A stretch of DNA of 64,000 nucleotides from assembly GCA_002835545.1 (NCBI GenBank), contig PIZK01000008.1:62001-126000 (forward strand), written 5' to 3'. The stretch is from Alteromonadales bacterium alter-6D02 (GTDB lineage: Bacteria > Pseudomonadota > Gammaproteobacteria > Enterobacterales > Psychrobiaceae). A model generated the notes under the pieces. That model saw nothing but the letters and a program-made list of their open reading frames with translations. It had not been told where the DNA came from and did not search any database. A program made the translations under genes and the position numbers. Below are positions 45,874-56,677 of this stretch, one piece after another (the first letter of the stretch is position 1; every line of letters starts with the position of its first letter).

Positions 45874-46515
45874 TTATTTCGTATTGAGTTGCTCGATAAA
45901 CTTATTCGATTCAGCAATAGAGCTGTTGACTTCATTGACTAAGACTTTAATTTCTTTCTGGAGAGTTTTAAACTCTAAGCCAATGGCGTTGATCGCACTG
46001 GCATTTAGATTATGTTTTAAATACAGCACATTATCTTTTAGTGAGTTTAGTACTGGTGCCATTTTTGACTCTGAGCGGCGCATTGATTTCACTAGCTTAG
46101 CGTAGGAACGCTTGGTGCTGCGTAACTGTTGTTGGCTGCTGCGCTTGAAACTATCGCTAGTGTATTGAGTTATTTCTTCTTCCCACTCGTCAAAAAGTGC
46201 GGCGGCAACATGTTCTATTTTACCAATGCGTTTTGACACATTATCTGCGGCATCTTGGCTAGCAATATATTGATCATTTAACGTGTTGTAGACGTCTTCG
46301 ATATCACCGCCATCAAAATTTATCAGTGTGCTTAGCTCATCTAATGCGGAGGTGAATTGTTGCTGCGCATCATCTTGTGCGTCACGGGCGTCTTCAACTC
46401 GATCAACTAAAATATCACGTTTATGAAAACCAACTTTTTCCATTGCGCTGTACATCGCAGTCTGACAACCGACTAAGCTAAATAGTGCAACTGATATGAT
46501 CAGGGACTTTAACAT
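45874..46515 (-). CDS. DUF2959 lipoprotein
   Basis: The 213-residue protein has a lipobox LVGC (C17) and begins its mature part with MYSAMEKVGFHKRDILVDRV, characteristic of DUF2959. The rest is helical and rich in Gln, Asp and Lys (DARDAQDDAQQQFTSALDEL, then KSMRRSESKMAPVLNSLKDN) and probably forms a coiled-coil bundle in the periplasm. Function is unknown. It is divergent from the YihY gene. Confidence 0.85.
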   Translation of the reverse strand: MLKSLIISVALFSLVGCQTAMYSAMEKVGFHKRDILVDRVEDARDAQDDAQQQFTSALDELSTLINFDGGDIEDVYNTLNDQYIASQDAADNVSKRIGKIEHVAAALFDEWEEEITQYTSDSFKRSSQQQLRSTKRSYAKLVKSMRRSESKMAPVLNSLKDNVLYLKHNLNASAINAIGLEFKTLQKEIKVLVNEVNSSIAESNKFIEQLNTK

Positions 46516-46631
46516 TCACTTTATCCTTATTATTGATAGTGGTAGCTGCTATGCTTATAGCTACTTCATTGAAATTATTTTCTTCATTCTATATAGCGGT
46601 TTAGCATAAAACGATATGTGGCTAAATACTA

Positions 46632-46652
46632 TTACAATACAAAATATTGTAA
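46632..46652. promoter_or_regulatory. Candidate operator dyad upstream of yihY
   Basis: TTACAATA-CAAAA-TATTGTAA is a perfect 8-bp dyad in the 197-base divergent spacer between DUF2959 and yihY, 60 bases before the yihY start. I cannot match it to a named regulator. Confidence 0.4.
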
Positions 46653-46712
46653 CAAATTTATGTGGATTGGTATGATAAGAAAATATTAGGACTTTTATAA
46701 AAGGTTAACCAA

Positions 46713-47675
46713 TTGGATAATTCTTTCTCATTAAACAAGGTTGTTTCACGTTTCTCTAGCATCCCGCATTTGTTGGTGCATATCTTTCAGCGCGCTAAAC
46801 AAAATAAGTTGAGGATTGTCGCAGGCTACCTCGCTTACATTTCATTATTGTCAATCGTCCCTTTACTATCGGTAGTGTTCTCTGTTCTGTCCGCTTTCCC
46901 AGTGTTTAGCTCAATGCGAACACAAATTGAAGGTTATGTGTATGAGAATTTTATTCCTGCGGCGGGGGATGTGGTCCAGCAAAATATTGCTGAGTTCGTT
47001 GATAACGCTTCAAAGATGAGTGCGATCAGTATTGTTGCTTTGGTTGTAGTTGCGCTGCTATTGATTTCAAATATCGATAAGATGTTGAATCAAATATGGC
47101 GCAGCCCACGGAAAAGGCCGCTAGTGATATCATTTTCGATCTATTGGATGGTGTTAACACTCGGCCCATTATTCTTAGGTGCTAGTATTGCTATTTCTTC
47201 TTATGTATTAAGCCTTGGAGGGCTTGAAGAAGGCGTGTTTAGTGGTGTGATGTCATTCTTCTTACGGTGGCTGCCTTTATTCTTCTCGGTGTTGGCATTT
47301 TTGATGGTTTATCTGATGGTACCTAATGTCAGGGTTAGGTTCTTAGATGCCTTGGTTGGTGCGATTGTGGCTGCACTTTTATTTGAGTTAACCAAGAAAG
47401 GCTTCGCGTTATATGTCAGTAATTTTCCATCGTATCAAGCAATTTATGGTGCGTTAGCTGCCATTCCAATTTTGTTTGTTTGGGTTTACTTATCTTGGAT
47501 TGTGGTGTTAATTGGCGCTGAGCTAACGGCTGGCTTACCTGAGTTTTATGCTGGAGAAGAAGCTGAAGAGCCAGATTTGGTTCCTGTTCTTGATGAGCAC
47601 GACTCCGCTCAACCTTCACACTTAACTGAGGTGGAAGTAGATGCACAACCTATATCCAGCGATAAAGCCTTATAG
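46713..47675 (+). CDS. yihY: YihY/BrkB-family membrane protein
   Basis: The 320-residue inner-membrane protein has about six helices. The family opening [20 protein letters not shown] and [12 protein letters not shown] is present, as are the later [20 protein letters not shown] and [18 protein letters not shown]. The family was once called RNase BN in error; its role is not established. The start is a TTG at 46713 with AAAAGG upstream, as no ATG is available before the conserved region. The next gene (pip) starts 35 bases before its stop. yihY-dtd-yiiD is also the order in E. coli. Confidence 0.88.
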   Translation: MDNSFSLNKVVSRFSSIPHLLVHIFQRAKQNKLRIVAGYLAYISLLSIVPLLSVVFSVLSAFPVFSSMRTQIEGYVYENFIPAAGDVVQQNIAEFVDNASKMSAISIVALVVVALLLISNIDKMLNQIWRSPRKRPLVISFSIYWMVLTLGPLFLGASIAISSYVLSLGGLEEGVFSGVMSFFLRWLPLFFSVLAFLMVYLMVPNVRVRFLDALVGAIVAALLFELTKKGFALYVSNFPSYQAIYGALAAIPILFVWVYLSWIVVLIGAELTAGLPEFYAGEEAEEPDLVPVLDEHDSAQPSHLTEVEVDAQPISSDKAL

Positions 47676-48597
47676 CGAAACCTTTGTTAATGTTTCGTTA
47701 TTACATACGCTGTCGGTCTCCCAAAGCGGTAATCCAGAAGGGATCCCTGTTATTGTGTTACATGGGGGGCCGGGAGGAGGTCGTTCGCAACGATTATCTC
47801 AATTTTTTGATCCAGCACGCTATCGTATTATTTTATTTGATCAGCGCGGTTGTGGTAAATCGTTGCCATACGGTGAATTAGCAGAGAATAATACGGAGCA
47901 ATTGGTTGAAGATATTGAAAAAGTAAGGAAGCGCTTTGGTATTGACAAATGGTTAGTTTTTGGTGGCTCTTGGGGGGCACAATTGGCCCTTCGTTATGGC
48001 TTTTCTTACCCTCAACACATTCATGCGTTTGTACTTAGAAGCCCTTTTCTCGGACGGCGACAAGATTTGGAGTGGCGTTTCTTTCCACAAGGGGGCGCTG
48101 CACAAGTTTATCCTGATCACTATCGAGATTTTAGCCATCCGCTGGCTGTTGAGGATAGGAGCGATCCTATTGAAGGCTATCGGAGGCTGTTCTCTGAAGC
48201 TAACGAATTTGAACAGTTAAGTGCGGCAAGGCAGTGGTCAATTTGGAAAGGGGGGCTTTCTCACCTGTTGCCCCTACATGATGCCAAGCACCGTTTTGGG
48301 CAAACCCAACAAGCATTGGCTTTAGCCAAGATAGAAAGCCACTTCTATAGTCATCATTGCTTTATGCCTGAAAACTTTATCGTGGATAATATTGATAAAT
48401 TAGCGGCGATTGCGGCTGTTTTAGTTCATGGACGTTATGACATGGTATGTAAACTCGAAGGGTCACAATTACTTGCCGAAAAGTGGGATAACTGTCAGCT
48501 ACAAATTGTACCGGGTGCTGGGCACTCTAGTGGAGAGCCGGGCGTGATCGACGCACTAATTCAAGCAACAGATAAAATGGCCGACTGGCTATACTAA
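47641..48597 (+). CDS. pip: Prolyl aminopeptidase (Pip, family S33)
   Basis: The 318-residue alpha/beta hydrolase cleaves N-terminal proline. It has the oxyanion region [26 protein letters not shown], the nucleophile serine in [20 protein letters not shown] and the late Asp/His ([18 protein letters not shown]). LYPAIKPY at the start matches the usual Pip N-terminus, supporting ATG 47641, which has GGAAG upstream and overlaps yihY by 35 bases. It is distinct from the longer Aeromonas-type enzyme at 28040. Confidence 0.92.
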   Translation: MHNLYPAIKPYSETFVNVSLLHTLSVSQSGNPEGIPVIVLHGGPGGGRSQRLSQFFDPARYRIILFDQRGCGKSLPYGELAENNTEQLVEDIEKVRKRFGIDKWLVFGGSWGAQLALRYGFSYPQHIHAFVLRSPFLGRRQDLEWRFFPQGGAAQVYPDHYRDFSHPLAVEDRSDPIEGYRRLFSEANEFEQLSAARQWSIWKGGLSHLLPLHDAKHRFGQTQQALALAKIESHFYSHHCFMPENFIVDNIDKLAAIAAVLVHGRYDMVCKLEGSQLLAEKWDNCQLQIVPGAGHSSGEPGVIDALIQATDKMADWLY

Positions 48598-48613
48598 TAA
48601 TAAAGAGGTAGGA

Positions 48614-49051
48614 ATGATTGCGCTAATTCAGCGGGTTAAGCAGGCCAAGGTTGAAGTTAATAACCAGGTCGTTGGTGAGATAGGTCAGGGCTTATTGGTT
48701 CTGTTAGGAGTAGAACGAGAAGACACGCCAGCATTAGCGGATAAACTTGTTAAAAAGGTCACTAGCTATCGTGTATTCAATGATGACGAAGATAAGATGA
48801 ACCTAAGCTTGAACGATATTTCAGGGCAGTTATTGGTAGTATCCCAATTTACTTTGGCTGCAGACACTAAAAAAGGTTTAAGGCCGGGCTTTTCATCGGC
48901 TGCAACTCCTGCACTTGCTGAGTCGTTATATGAGCACTTTGTTGAGCGTTGTAAGGTGATAGATATTGATGTTCATACGGGGCAGTTTGGTGCAGATATG
49001 CAGGTGTCATTAACTAATGATGGCCCTGTAACGTTTTCTTTGAAAGTATAG
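48614..49051 (+). CDS. dtd: D-aminoacyl-tRNA deacylase
   Basis: Dtd hydrolyses D-amino acids mischarged on tRNA. The 145-residue protein has the catalytic motif [16 protein letters not shown] (about 77-92) and the C-terminal [11 protein letters not shown] containing the family GPVTF motif. It follows pip by 16 bases and precedes the yiiD-like gene by 9. Confidence 0.95.
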   Translation: MIALIQRVKQAKVEVNNQVVGEIGQGLLVLLGVEREDTPALADKLVKKVTSYRVFNDDEDKMNLSLNDISGQLLVVSQFTLAADTKKGLRPGFSSAATPALAESLYEHFVERCKVIDIDVHTGQFGADMQVSLTNDGPVTFSLKV

Positions 49052-49060
49052 AGGCTGACA

Positions 49061-49852
49061 ATGCAGTTAACATGGCAAACCGTACCTAGCGATAATATGT
49101 TGTTATGCCAGTTTATGGTGAACTACGAGCTTCGCCAAGGGCAGTATATCGTTGCTTTTAATGAGCAAGAACAGATTGTTGCAGCAGGTATTTTATTTCA
49201 ACAACATGACCATGAAGCACAGGTTGATGTGGTTGTGACAGAAGCATCCCGTGGCCAAGGTGTTGGTCGTGCGCTGGTAAAACGCTTAATGAAGCAAGCT
49301 AGTGATGATGAGTTTGAACGTTTAACCGCACATAGCGCGAATGGGTTTTGGCAGGCGCTTGGCTTTAGTCAGGTTGGTGTGGATGCATTTGCCTGTATTC
49401 TCCCTCAGGCAGTGAAAAGGCTGGTATCAACTTGGCATGAGGGTATTCCGCTCACTGAATTCATGGGGTTGGATATTTCGCAAGCGACCAAAAAGCATGT
49501 GACCACTTCTGCAAACATGAAAAATTGTATTAATGTTCACCAAAGCATGTTTGCTGGTGCGATTTATTCTCAAGCCGTTTTAACTGGCTGGGGGTTAATC
49601 CACTTGCGTTTACAGTGCTCAGGGCTTAGTGGCAGTATCGTTTTAGCGACAGGGGAGATTAAGTATCGTCAACCTATCGTTTCTGACCCGAAAGGGGAAG
49701 TTGACCATTTGATCGAAATGAGCAGTTTGTTGCCACTGAGTAAAGGAGAAAAAGTGAGCATTGAGTTGAGTGTTAATATGCACAGTGGCGATAGCGATCA
49801 AGCAGGCGCAGTTTTTAATGGTCGTTATGTTATTTTGCCAAAAACCAAATAG
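49061..49852 (+). CDS. GNAT acetyltransferase/YiiD hot-dog thioesterase-domain fusion
   Basis: The 263-residue protein is a fusion like E. coli YiiD (FabY). The N-terminal GNAT domain (1-125) has VTEASRGQGVGRALVKRLMK. The C-terminal YiiD_C hot-dog domain (about 130-260) has HQSMFAGAIYSQAVLTGWG and ATGEIKYRQPI. E. coli YiiD is linked to fatty-acid initiation; the same role here is by homology only. It ends the yihY-pip-dtd-yiiD run and is followed immediately by the repeat array. Confidence 0.88.
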   Translation: MQLTWQTVPSDNMLLCQFMVNYELRQGQYIVAFNEQEQIVAAGILFQQHDHEAQVDVVVTEASRGQGVGRALVKRLMKQASDDEFERLTAHSANGFWQALGFSQVGVDAFACILPQAVKRLVSTWHEGIPLTEFMGLDISQATKKHVTTSANMKNCINVHQSMFAGAIYSQAVLTGWGLIHLRLQCSGLSGSIVLATGEIKYRQPIVSDPKGEVDHLIEMSSLLPLSKGEKVSIELSVNMHSGDSDQAGAVFNGRYVILPKTK

Positions 49853-49866
49853 CTAACTCTGAAGTT

Positions 49867-50690
49867 CAGGCATGCCTTTAGCCGAAATCGCCCTAGTTAA
49901 TACAAGGTGAGATCCTGAATAAAACCCTTTCAGGACGACGAGGTGGGGCACTCCACATCATCGTCGTTCCGGCATGCTTGTAGCCGGAATCTCTCTTGTT
50001 ATCACAAGGCGGGATCCTGAATAAAACACTTTCAGGACGACGAGGTGGGGACTCCACATCATCGTCGTTCCGGCATGCTTGTAGCCGGAACCGCGCACTC
50101 AACAGCCACACAAAGTTCCTGAATTAAACCCTTTCAGGATGACAGGTTGTGGCACCTTAACCTAGTCGTTCCGGCATGCTTTTAGCCGGAATCTCGCACT
50201 TAACAGCCACACAAAGTTCCTGAATTAAACCCTTTCAGGATGACAGGTTGTGGCACCTTAACATCGTCGTTCCGGCATGCTTTTAGCCGGAATCTCGCAC
50301 TTAACAGCCACACAAAGTTCCTGAATTAAACCCTTTCAGGATGACAGGTAGTGACACCTTAACCTTGTCGCTCTGGCATGCTTGTAGCCGGAACCTCGCA
50401 CTCAACAGCCACACAAAGTTCCTGAATTAAACCCTTTCAGGATGACAGGTAGTGACACCTTAACCTTGTCGCTCTGGCATGTTTTTAGCCGGAATCTCGC
50501 ACTTAACAGCCACACAAAGCTCCTGAATTAAACCCTTTCAGGATGTTAGGTTGTGGCACCTTAACCTCGTCGTTCCGGCATGCTTGTAGCCGGAATCTCG
50601 CACTTAACAGCCACACAAAGTTCCTGAATTAAACCCTTTCAGGATGTTAGGTTGTGGCACCTTAACCTAGTCGTTCCGGCATGCATTGAG
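49867..50690. repeat. Array of 101-bp tandem repeats, each with two hairpins
   Basis: The CCGGCATGC-type core recurs at 49867, 49969, 50070, 50171, 50272, 50373, 50474, 50575 and 50676: spacing 102 once, then 101 exactly seven times. Each unit holds a hairpin TTCCGGC...GCCGGAA and a second, TCCTGAA...TTCAGGA. The first two intervals carry an A-type spacer, with an extra GTGGGG-ACTCCAC stem. From 50070 a B-type spacer (CACTTAACAGCCACACAAAG) recurs six times almost unchanged. The array fills the 841 bases between the convergent yiiD-like and DUF3014 genes. No gene is credible inside it. An inverted single relative lies at 29358-29436. Confidence 0.93.
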
Positions 50691-50693
50691 CCG

Positions 50694-51560
50694 CTATAGC
50701 TCCGATAATGCTCGTTGTATTTGCTGTAGCTTAGGGCGGAGTTTGGTCGTGTTTTCCGGCCCCATACGCAGCATGAGTTTTTGTGCTGCTGGTAATGACT
50801 CTAGTTCGCTATCCGCAAATTTGTACATTGCTGATGGTGCGATAAGCTTTATCGGTTCACGAATTGTGGGCGCATCTAGCATGACCTCTATGGCACTAAT
50901 TAGTGTGTCATTGAAGCTGTCGTCAGGGTAGCCTAGCTCACTGTAAGCTTGGTTAATTAAAGGCATCAGATACTGATAATGTTTAACTGCGAGATCGATA
51001 TTTAATGAATTAATAATATCAACATAATGGCTATAGCGCTGATAACTAGCTTCATCTAGGTAAATCTCATTATCTACTTCATACACTGAAAACTTATTAT
51101 TTGGCTTATTAATCGGTGAAAACTTTGTGGCCAAATCACCACGTGAAAAATTGTCGGTAAATGTGACAAAGTTAAGTAGGATATCTTTATGCAGCAATGT
51201 TGAAGAGAGCTGAGGTAGCCATGACAGTTGTAGCGTTTTTTCGAGTACGACAGGGTCAGATGCTTCCAAGGATGGTAATGGCGGTGGAGTGACAATTTCT
51301 GGTTGAGGTTGCTCAACCATCTCAGGCGTCTCGACGGGATCAATAGCCTCTTGAGTCATTGGCTCTGGTTCTAGCTCGGGCTCAGGCGTATAGACGGACT
51401 CTGTCATTACGGGCTCTGGGTCGGGGATCTCGCTTATTTCGGGCGCCTTGTTAGTGCTATTGTAAAGAATAACGCCGACCGTGGTGCCAATTAATATGAC
51501 TGCTGCAATGATATATACCATCATTGAATTCTTTTGTTCTGATTGTTCACTTTGTTGCAT
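50694..51560 (-). CDS. DUF3014 family membrane protein
   Basis: The 288-residue protein has one N-terminal transmembrane helix (about 13-30). A Pro/Glu-rich linker with repeated PEPE-type motifs follows (about 40-95), then a C-terminal DUF3014 domain of about 180 residues (LQLSWLPQLSSTLLHKDILL, NFVTFTDNFSRGDLATKF, HYVDIINSLNIDLAVKHYQ). It is probably a periplasmic domain held by the helix. Function is unknown. The last codons abut the repeat array. recG follows upstream by 17 bases, so it is likely the tail of the gmk-rpoZ-spoT-ridA-recG region. Confidence 0.85.
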   Translation of the reverse strand: MQQSEQSEQKNSMMVYIIAAVILIGTTVGVILYNSTNKAPEISEIPDPEPVMTESVYTPEPELEPEPMTQEAIDPVETPEMVEQPQPEIVTPPPLPSLEASDPVVLEKTLQLSWLPQLSSTLLHKDILLNFVTFTDNFSRGDLATKFSPINKPNNKFSVYEVDNEIYLDEASYQRYSHYVDIINSLNIDLAVKHYQYLMPLINQAYSELGYPDDSFNDTLISAIEVMLDAPTIREPIKLIAPSAMYKFADSELESLPAAQKLMLRMGPENTTKLRPKLQQIQRALSEL

Positions 51561-51577
51561 AACCTTCCCTCAACATT

Positions 51578-53659
51578 TTAAGCTTGATTATAATGGCTAC
51601 GATTGCCTAACCAACGCTTTACAATTGGGTTAACCCATTCTGGATAATGGGCAACTAACTTGGGTGCTAAATGGCCGACTAATGGGATCAATTGCTGATC
51701 TCTTACTAAGTCCGCTATTTTTAAGTCCGCTAATCCAGTTTGCTTGGTGCCTAATACTTCTCCCGGGCCGCGGATTTCTAAATCTTTTTGTGCGATGATA
51801 AAACCATCGTTAGTATCGCGTAATACGCCTAAACGTTTACTCGCGGTCATCGACAGTGGACTGTGATATAGCAATACACAGTGACTTTCGATACTGCCAC
51901 GGCCAACACGTCCCCTTAACTGATGCAACTGAGCCAACCCTAAGCGTTCAGGGTTTTCAATAATCATTAAACTTGCATTGGGCACATCAACGCCCACTTC
52001 AATGACAGTTGTAGCAACCAGCAGATGAATCTCACCTTGCTTAAACTGTTCCATCACTAATTGTTTTTCTTTCGCTTTCATACGACCGTGTACTAAACCT
52101 ATGTTTAAGTCACTCAAAATCGTATTAAGTTCCTGAGCCGTTTGTTCAGCTGCTTGACACTGTAACACCTCAGACTCATCAATCAGTGTACAGACCCAAT
52201 AACTCTGTCGTCCAGCTAAACAGGCCTGGCGTACACGCTCAATGACTTCATTGCGTCGTTGATCGCTCACTGCAACAGTCGTTACAGGCGTTCGACCAGG
52301 GGGCAGTTCATCAATAATTGAAGTATCAAGGTCGGCATAGGCCGTCATCGCCAAAGTGCGAGGGATTGGCGTGGCTGTCATGATTAATTGATGTGGATAG
52401 AATTGCCCCTGCATGCCTTTTTCTCGTAACGCAAGGCGTTGATGTACACCAAAGCGATGCTGTTCATCAATGATTACCAACACCAAATTATTGTATTCGA
52501 CTTCTTGTTGAAACACCGCATGAGTACCAACGAGCATTTGAATTTCACCACTGGCAATCTGCTCAAGTGTCTTTGTACGTGCTTTGCCTTTGAGTTTACC
52601 GGCAAGCCAACCTACTTTGATACCTAGAGGCTCCAACCATTGAGCAAATGTTAGGGCGTGTTGTTCGGCTAATAATTCCGTTGGAGCCATTAATACGACT
52701 TGTTGCTGCTGAAATAGAGCACCTAATGCAGCCATTGCTGCCACGAGCGTTTTACCTGAACCGACGTCCCCTTGCACTAAACGCATCATCGGCTTAGGTT
52801 GATTTAGATCTTGTTTTATCTCAGCTATTACTCGTTGTTGTGCGCCTGTTGGTGCGAAAGGTAGCTGTGCTAGAAATTGTGACTCAAGCGGGTTCGTCGG
52901 CTCAACCTTATTGGCAATGAGCTGTTGTGATTGCTCACGTGCTTGCAGCATTGATAAATTGTGGGCGATCAGTTCTTCGATAACTAACCGCTGTTGCATT
53001 GGGTGCTGACCCAGCGTCAATAGCTCAATATCTGCATCGGGTGGTGGCTGGTGGATAAACAACAAGGCCTCGGTTAATGACGTTTGCTCGGGATAAAGCC
53101 CTGCGGGTAACAGATCATTAATTTGATAGCGCTTTAAATAATCAATTGCTTGGTTCGCTAAGCCTCTTAAGGTTAATTGCTTGACACCGTCCGTTGCCGG
53201 ATAAACCGGGGTTAGTGTTTCTTCTAATGCTGTATTGGAGTATTCGCTGATTAGCTTATATTCAGGATGTACCACCTCTAAGCCACGTGCGCCAATCTTT
53301 ATCTCGCCAAAACAGCGAATCGTTTTACCTGTGGCCAGTGCGTTTTTCTGACTGGCATTAAAATGAAAAAAGACCAATGAGGCACGGCCAAAGTCATCAC
53401 TGACATGGCAAATCAATCGTTTACGACGGCCATCTAAAATTTCACTGTATTCGATAGTTGCGATAAAGCTAACATGATCACCAGGGCGAATTTGATTTAA
53501 CGTATAGAGTGTAGTGCGATCTTCATAACGATTAGGTAGGTGAAACAGTAGATCTTCAATGGTATAAAGTTCAAGCTTGGCCAGTTTCTCAGCCATTTTA
53601 GCCCCAACCCCTTTAAGGTCGGTTAACGGTGATGCCAACATACTAGTTCGCTGTAACAT
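51578..53659 (-). CDS. recG: ATP-dependent DNA helicase RecG
   Basis: RecG remodels stalled forks and branched DNA. The 693-residue protein has the N-terminal wedge/OB domain (about 1-160) and then the superfamily 2 helicase core: Walker A VQGDVGSGKTLVAAMAAL (about 295-312), LVGTHAVF, the DEQH box VIIDEQHRFG, MTATPIPRTLAMT, and LHQLRGRVGRG. The length equals E. coli RecG (693). It lies downstream of spoT and ridA in the classical order. Confidence 0.95.
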   Translation of the reverse strand: MLQRTSMLASPLTDLKGVGAKMAEKLAKLELYTIEDLLFHLPNRYEDRTTLYTLNQIRPGDHVSFIATIEYSEILDGRRKRLICHVSDDFGRASLVFFHFNASQKNALATGKTIRCFGEIKIGARGLEVVHPEYKLISEYSNTALEETLTPVYPATDGVKQLTLRGLANQAIDYLKRYQINDLLPAGLYPEQTSLTEALLFIHQPPPDADIELLTLGQHPMQQRLVIEELIAHNLSMLQAREQSQQLIANKVEPTNPLESQFLAQLPFAPTGAQQRVIAEIKQDLNQPKPMMRLVQGDVGSGKTLVAAMAALGALFQQQQVVLMAPTELLAEQHALTFAQWLEPLGIKVGWLAGKLKGKARTKTLEQIASGEIQMLVGTHAVFQQEVEYNNLVLVIIDEQHRFGVHQRLALREKGMQGQFYPHQLIMTATPIPRTLAMTAYADLDTSIIDELPPGRTPVTTVAVSDQRRNEVIERVRQACLAGRQSYWVCTLIDESEVLQCQAAEQTAQELNTILSDLNIGLVHGRMKAKEKQLVMEQFKQGEIHLLVATTVIEVGVDVPNASLMIIENPERLGLAQLHQLRGRVGRGSIESHCVLLYHSPLSMTASKRLGVLRDTNDGFIIAQKDLEIRGPGEVLGTKQTGLADLKIADLVRDQQLIPLVGHLAPKLVAHYPEWVNPIVKRWLGNRSHYNQA

Positions 53660-53743
53660 AGTGGTTACTTGGGGTAATGGATAGGCTTATTAATTTCAAC
53701 AATAACCTCACTAATGTCAATAGTACAAAAAACTAGGTGATAC

Positions 53744-53788
53744 AAAAAAGCCGCTGTAAGTCACCAAAATGACAGTACAGCGGCCTTT
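53744..53788 (-). terminator. Rho-independent terminator after ridA
   Basis: GCCGCTGTA / TACAGCGGC form a 9-bp stem around a loop that itself has a short inner pairing; on the - strand it is followed by six T. Confidence 0.88.
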
Positions 53789-53803
53789 TATAGGGTCTTG
53801 GAT

Positions 53804-54187
53804 TTACAGAACCATTACCCCATCCATTTCAACCTGGCTGCCTTTTGGTAAAGCACGCACACCTAGCGCTGCACGAGCAGGGTAAGGTTGGCTGAAGTAT
53901 TTAGCCATGATTTCATTAACCGTAGCAAAGTTATTAAGATCTGTCATAAAGATATTAAGCTTAACGATATCGTTTATTGAACCGCCTGATGCTTCACACA
54001 CAGATTTTAAGTTTTCAAATACTTGAACAACTTGTTCTGCAAAGTCTTCGCTTACCATTTCCATGGTTGCTGGAACCAGTGGGATTTGCCCAGAAAGGTA
54101 CACTGTATTATCAACTTTAACCGCTTGGCTATATGTGCCAATCGCTTGTGGTGCATTGTCAGTCGAAATAATTTCTTTATTTGCCAT
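53804..54187 (-). CDS. ridA: RidA family enamine/imine deaminase
   Basis: The 127-residue cytoplasmic enzyme hydrolyses reactive 2-aminoacrylate-type imines. It has the motifs [20 protein letters not shown], then [30 protein letters not shown] and [20 protein letters not shown], which includes the substrate-binding Arg. It lies 16 bases after spoT. A terminator follows it. Confidence 0.92.
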   Translation of the reverse strand: MANKEIISTDNAPQAIGTYSQAVKVDNTVYLSGQIPLVPATMEMVSEDFAEQVVQVFENLKSVCEASGGSINDIVKLNIFMTDLNNFATVNEIMAKYFSQPYPARAALGVRALPKGSQVEMDGVMVL

Positions 54188-54203
54188 GATAACTCTCTTC
54201 CAA

Positions 54204-56300
54204 TTAATGTTTAGTTCTTAATACTTTAATCACATCAGGTAATACACGAACTTTACGTAATACGTTAGCCATGTGGATACGGTCTTTGACACTTAAGTTA
54301 GCATCGATTGTATAAATCTTGCCTTCTTTTTCTTCTGTGGTCATCGAATGGATATTCGCTCCCGCTTGAGCAATTGCCGTGGTTACCGCAGCTAAGATAC
54401 CCTGATGGTTAACCATATCGACACGGATAGCGGTAACGTATTCTTCTTCCCCGTCATTATCCCACTGCACGTGAAGGTATTTATCTTTTTCTTTCTCAAA
54501 CCCTGCGATATTGGCGCAAGATTCGATATGAATAACCAAACCTTTCCCCGGACTTAAATGAGCAATGATAGGATCACCAGGTATAGGACGACAGCATTTA
54601 GCGTAAGTCACTAACATGCCTTCAGCGCCTTTGATCGCGACTTTATGGTCACTATTACCATTGCTTAAATTACCATCAGAAAGCTGATGGGCAATGGCTA
54701 AGCTCATCGCGTTACCTAAACCAATGTTAGACAATAAACTGTCGAAACTTTCATTGTTGGTGTCTTTAACCACTTGTTCGACTTTGGCTGGGTCGAGCGT
54801 ATCTAAATCGATATCGCCCATCGCATGTTTGAGCAGACGACGGCCAAGCTTAATAGACTCTTCCGTGTGACGGCTCTTTAATACTTGACGAATTTTAGAG
54901 CGTGCTCGAGCGGTAACAACAAAGTTTAACCAAGCTGCGTTAGGCTGTGAACCCGGTGCAGTGATGACTTCTACTGTCTGACCATTCGCCAGTGGTTGGC
55001 TTAACGGGTATGCCTGACGGTCAATACGTGCGCCAACACAAGAGTTACCGACATCGGTATGTACCGCATAAGCGAAATCGACTGCTGTTGAACCTGCTGG
55101 TAATTCTAGTAGACGGCTGTCAGGGGTGAAGACGTAAATTTCTTCCGGGAATAAATCGGTTTTAACGTTTTCAATAAACTCAAACGAGTTACCCGCACTT
55201 TGCTGTAGTTCATGAAGACTTTGGATCCAACGACGGGCACGAATTTGTGCCGTAGTGCCTTGATCGTCATCATTTTTATAAACCCAATGGGCAGCAACCC
55301 CTTTATCGGCCATTTGGTCCATGTGATCGGTACGAATTTGTACTTCCACTGGGATACCATGAGGGCCTAATAACGAAGTGTGCAACGATTGATAGCCATT
55401 GGCCTTAGGTAGCGCAATATAATCTTTAAAACGACCTGGACGCGGTTTATATAGCGTGTGCATAGCGCCTAAACAGCGGTAACAGGTATCAATGTCGTCA
55501 ACGATAATGCGGAAGGCATAAATGTCCATCACATCTTCAAATTGGATCTCTTTACTGCGCATCTTGTTATAGATTGAGTAAAGGTTCTTTTGACGACCGA
55601 CGATTTCTGCTTTGATGCCCGCTTCTTCAATACGTCCGCTAATTTCTTGCTCAACGTTTTGTAGTACTTCTTTGCGGTTGCCTTTAGCATAACGCACGAC
55701 TTCGCTTAAAACGCGGAAACGATTTGGGTACAAACCTTTAAAGCCAAGCTCTTCAAGTTCGTACTTTATATTATGGATACCGAGGCGATTGGCGATCGGT
55801 GCATAAATATCGAGTGTTTCACGGGAAATACGACGTCGTTTATCGGGGCGTAATGATCCTAAGGTGCGCATGTTATGCGTGCGATCGGCGAGTTTGATTA
55901 ATATCACTCGTAAATCTTGCACCATCGCCATCATCATTTTTCGGAAGTTTTCTGCTTGGGCTTCTTGTTGATTACGGAATTTTAGCTTATCTAACTTAGA
56001 TACGCCTTCAACAAGCTCACCTACCGTTTCACCAAACTCGGCAGCTAATTCTTCTTGGGTTACTGGCGTGTCCTCGATGACATCATGCAGTAAGGCTGCA
56101 ATTAATGTTTCGTGATCAAGACGCATATCAGCCAAGATTTGGCACACAGCAACAGGATGGGTAACGTAAGGTTCACCAGAGGAACGGAATTGACCTTCGT
56201 GAGCCGCTTTGGCAACGCGATAGGCTTGTTCTATCTCTTTAACATGAGATGGTTCGAGGTAGCTAGACACTACCTCGACAAGGTTTTCTATAAGATACAA
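54204..56300 (-). CDS. spoT: Bifunctional (p)ppGpp synthetase/hydrolase SpoT
   Basis: The 698-residue stringent-response enzyme has an HD hydrolase domain with H72 and D73 in [10 protein letters not shown]. The synthetase domain has [35 protein letters not shown] and VEVQIRT. TGS (about 385-445), helical and ACT (about 625-698) domains follow. The intact HD box and the position after rpoZ identify SpoT rather than RelA. The upstream gene rpoZ is 40 bases away. Confidence 0.96.
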   Translation of the reverse strand: MYLIENLVEVVSSYLEPSHVKEIEQAYRVAKAAHEGQFRSSGEPYVTHPVAVCQILADMRLDHETLIAALLHDVIEDTPVTQEELAAEFGETVGELVEGVSKLDKLKFRNQQEAQAENFRKMMMAMVQDLRVILIKLADRTHNMRTLGSLRPDKRRRISRETLDIYAPIANRLGIHNIKYELEELGFKGLYPNRFRVLSEVVRYAKGNRKEVLQNVEQEISGRIEEAGIKAEIVGRQKNLYSIYNKMRSKEIQFEDVMDIYAFRIIVDDIDTCYRCLGAMHTLYKPRPGRFKDYIALPKANGYQSLHTSLLGPHGIPVEVQIRTDHMDQMADKGVAAHWVYKNDDDQGTTAQIRARRWIQSLHELQQSAGNSFEFIENVKTDLFPEEIYVFTPDSRLLELPAGSTAVDFAYAVHTDVGNSCVGARIDRQAYPLSQPLANGQTVEVITAPGSQPNAAWLNFVVTARARSKIRQVLKSRHTEESIKLGRRLLKHAMGDIDLDTLDPAKVEQVVKDTNNESFDSLLSNIGLGNAMSLAIAHQLSDGNLSNGNSDHKVAIKGAEGMLVTYAKCCRPIPGDPIIAHLSPGKGLVIHIESCANIAGFEKEKDKYLHVQWDNDGEEEYVTAIRVDMVNHQGILAAVTTAIAQAGANIHSMTTEEKEGKIYTIDANLSVKDRIHMANVLRKVRVLPDVIKVLRTKH

Positions 56301-56340
56301 TGATCACCCCGATAATATTAGGATGAGGGGGCAGCGTGGA

Positions 56341-56619
56341 TTAACCGATGCGACCTTCAGCAATAGCAGCAACTGCCGCTAGCTCTGCAGCTTCTTGTTC
56401 ACGTTGAACTAAGCGCTCACACTCATCCATTGTTTCATTGGTCACTAGACCTTTTTCGATTTCACGTAGCGCTACTACTGTAGGCTTATCGTTTTCTTCT
56501 TCAACTAGAGCCTCTTGGCCGCCGTTTGCTAACTGACGAGCACGACGCGCTGCCACTAGGATTAAGTCAAAACGGTTGCCAACTTGATCTAAAGCATCTT
56601 CAACTGTTACGCGAGCCAT
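56341..56619 (-). CDS. rpoZ: DNA-directed RNA polymerase omega subunit
   Basis: The 92-residue omega subunit has the typical N-terminus [30 protein letters not shown], and [15 protein letters not shown]. It assists RNA polymerase assembly and forms one ppGpp-binding site. It lies between gmk (58 bases upstream) and spoT. Confidence 0.96.
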   Translation of the reverse strand: MARVTVEDALDQVGNRFDLILVAARRARQLANGGQEALVEEENDKPTVVALREIEKGLVTNETMDECERLVQREQEAAELAAVAAIAEGRIG

Positions 56620-56677
56620 GGATAACTCCTATTAATTAATGGGTAAAAAAATGACGCAAAAGTGTACTCGATTTAAG

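Noticed and set aside
49893-50111. 72-residue open frame on the - strand inside the repeat array
   Set aside because: Its sequence simply repeats with the array period and contains the hairpin arms; it has no ribosome-binding site and is a by-product of the repeats.
49867-50690. CRISPR array
   Set aside because: The repeats are 101 bp and contiguous with no variable spacers, and there are no cas genes nearby.
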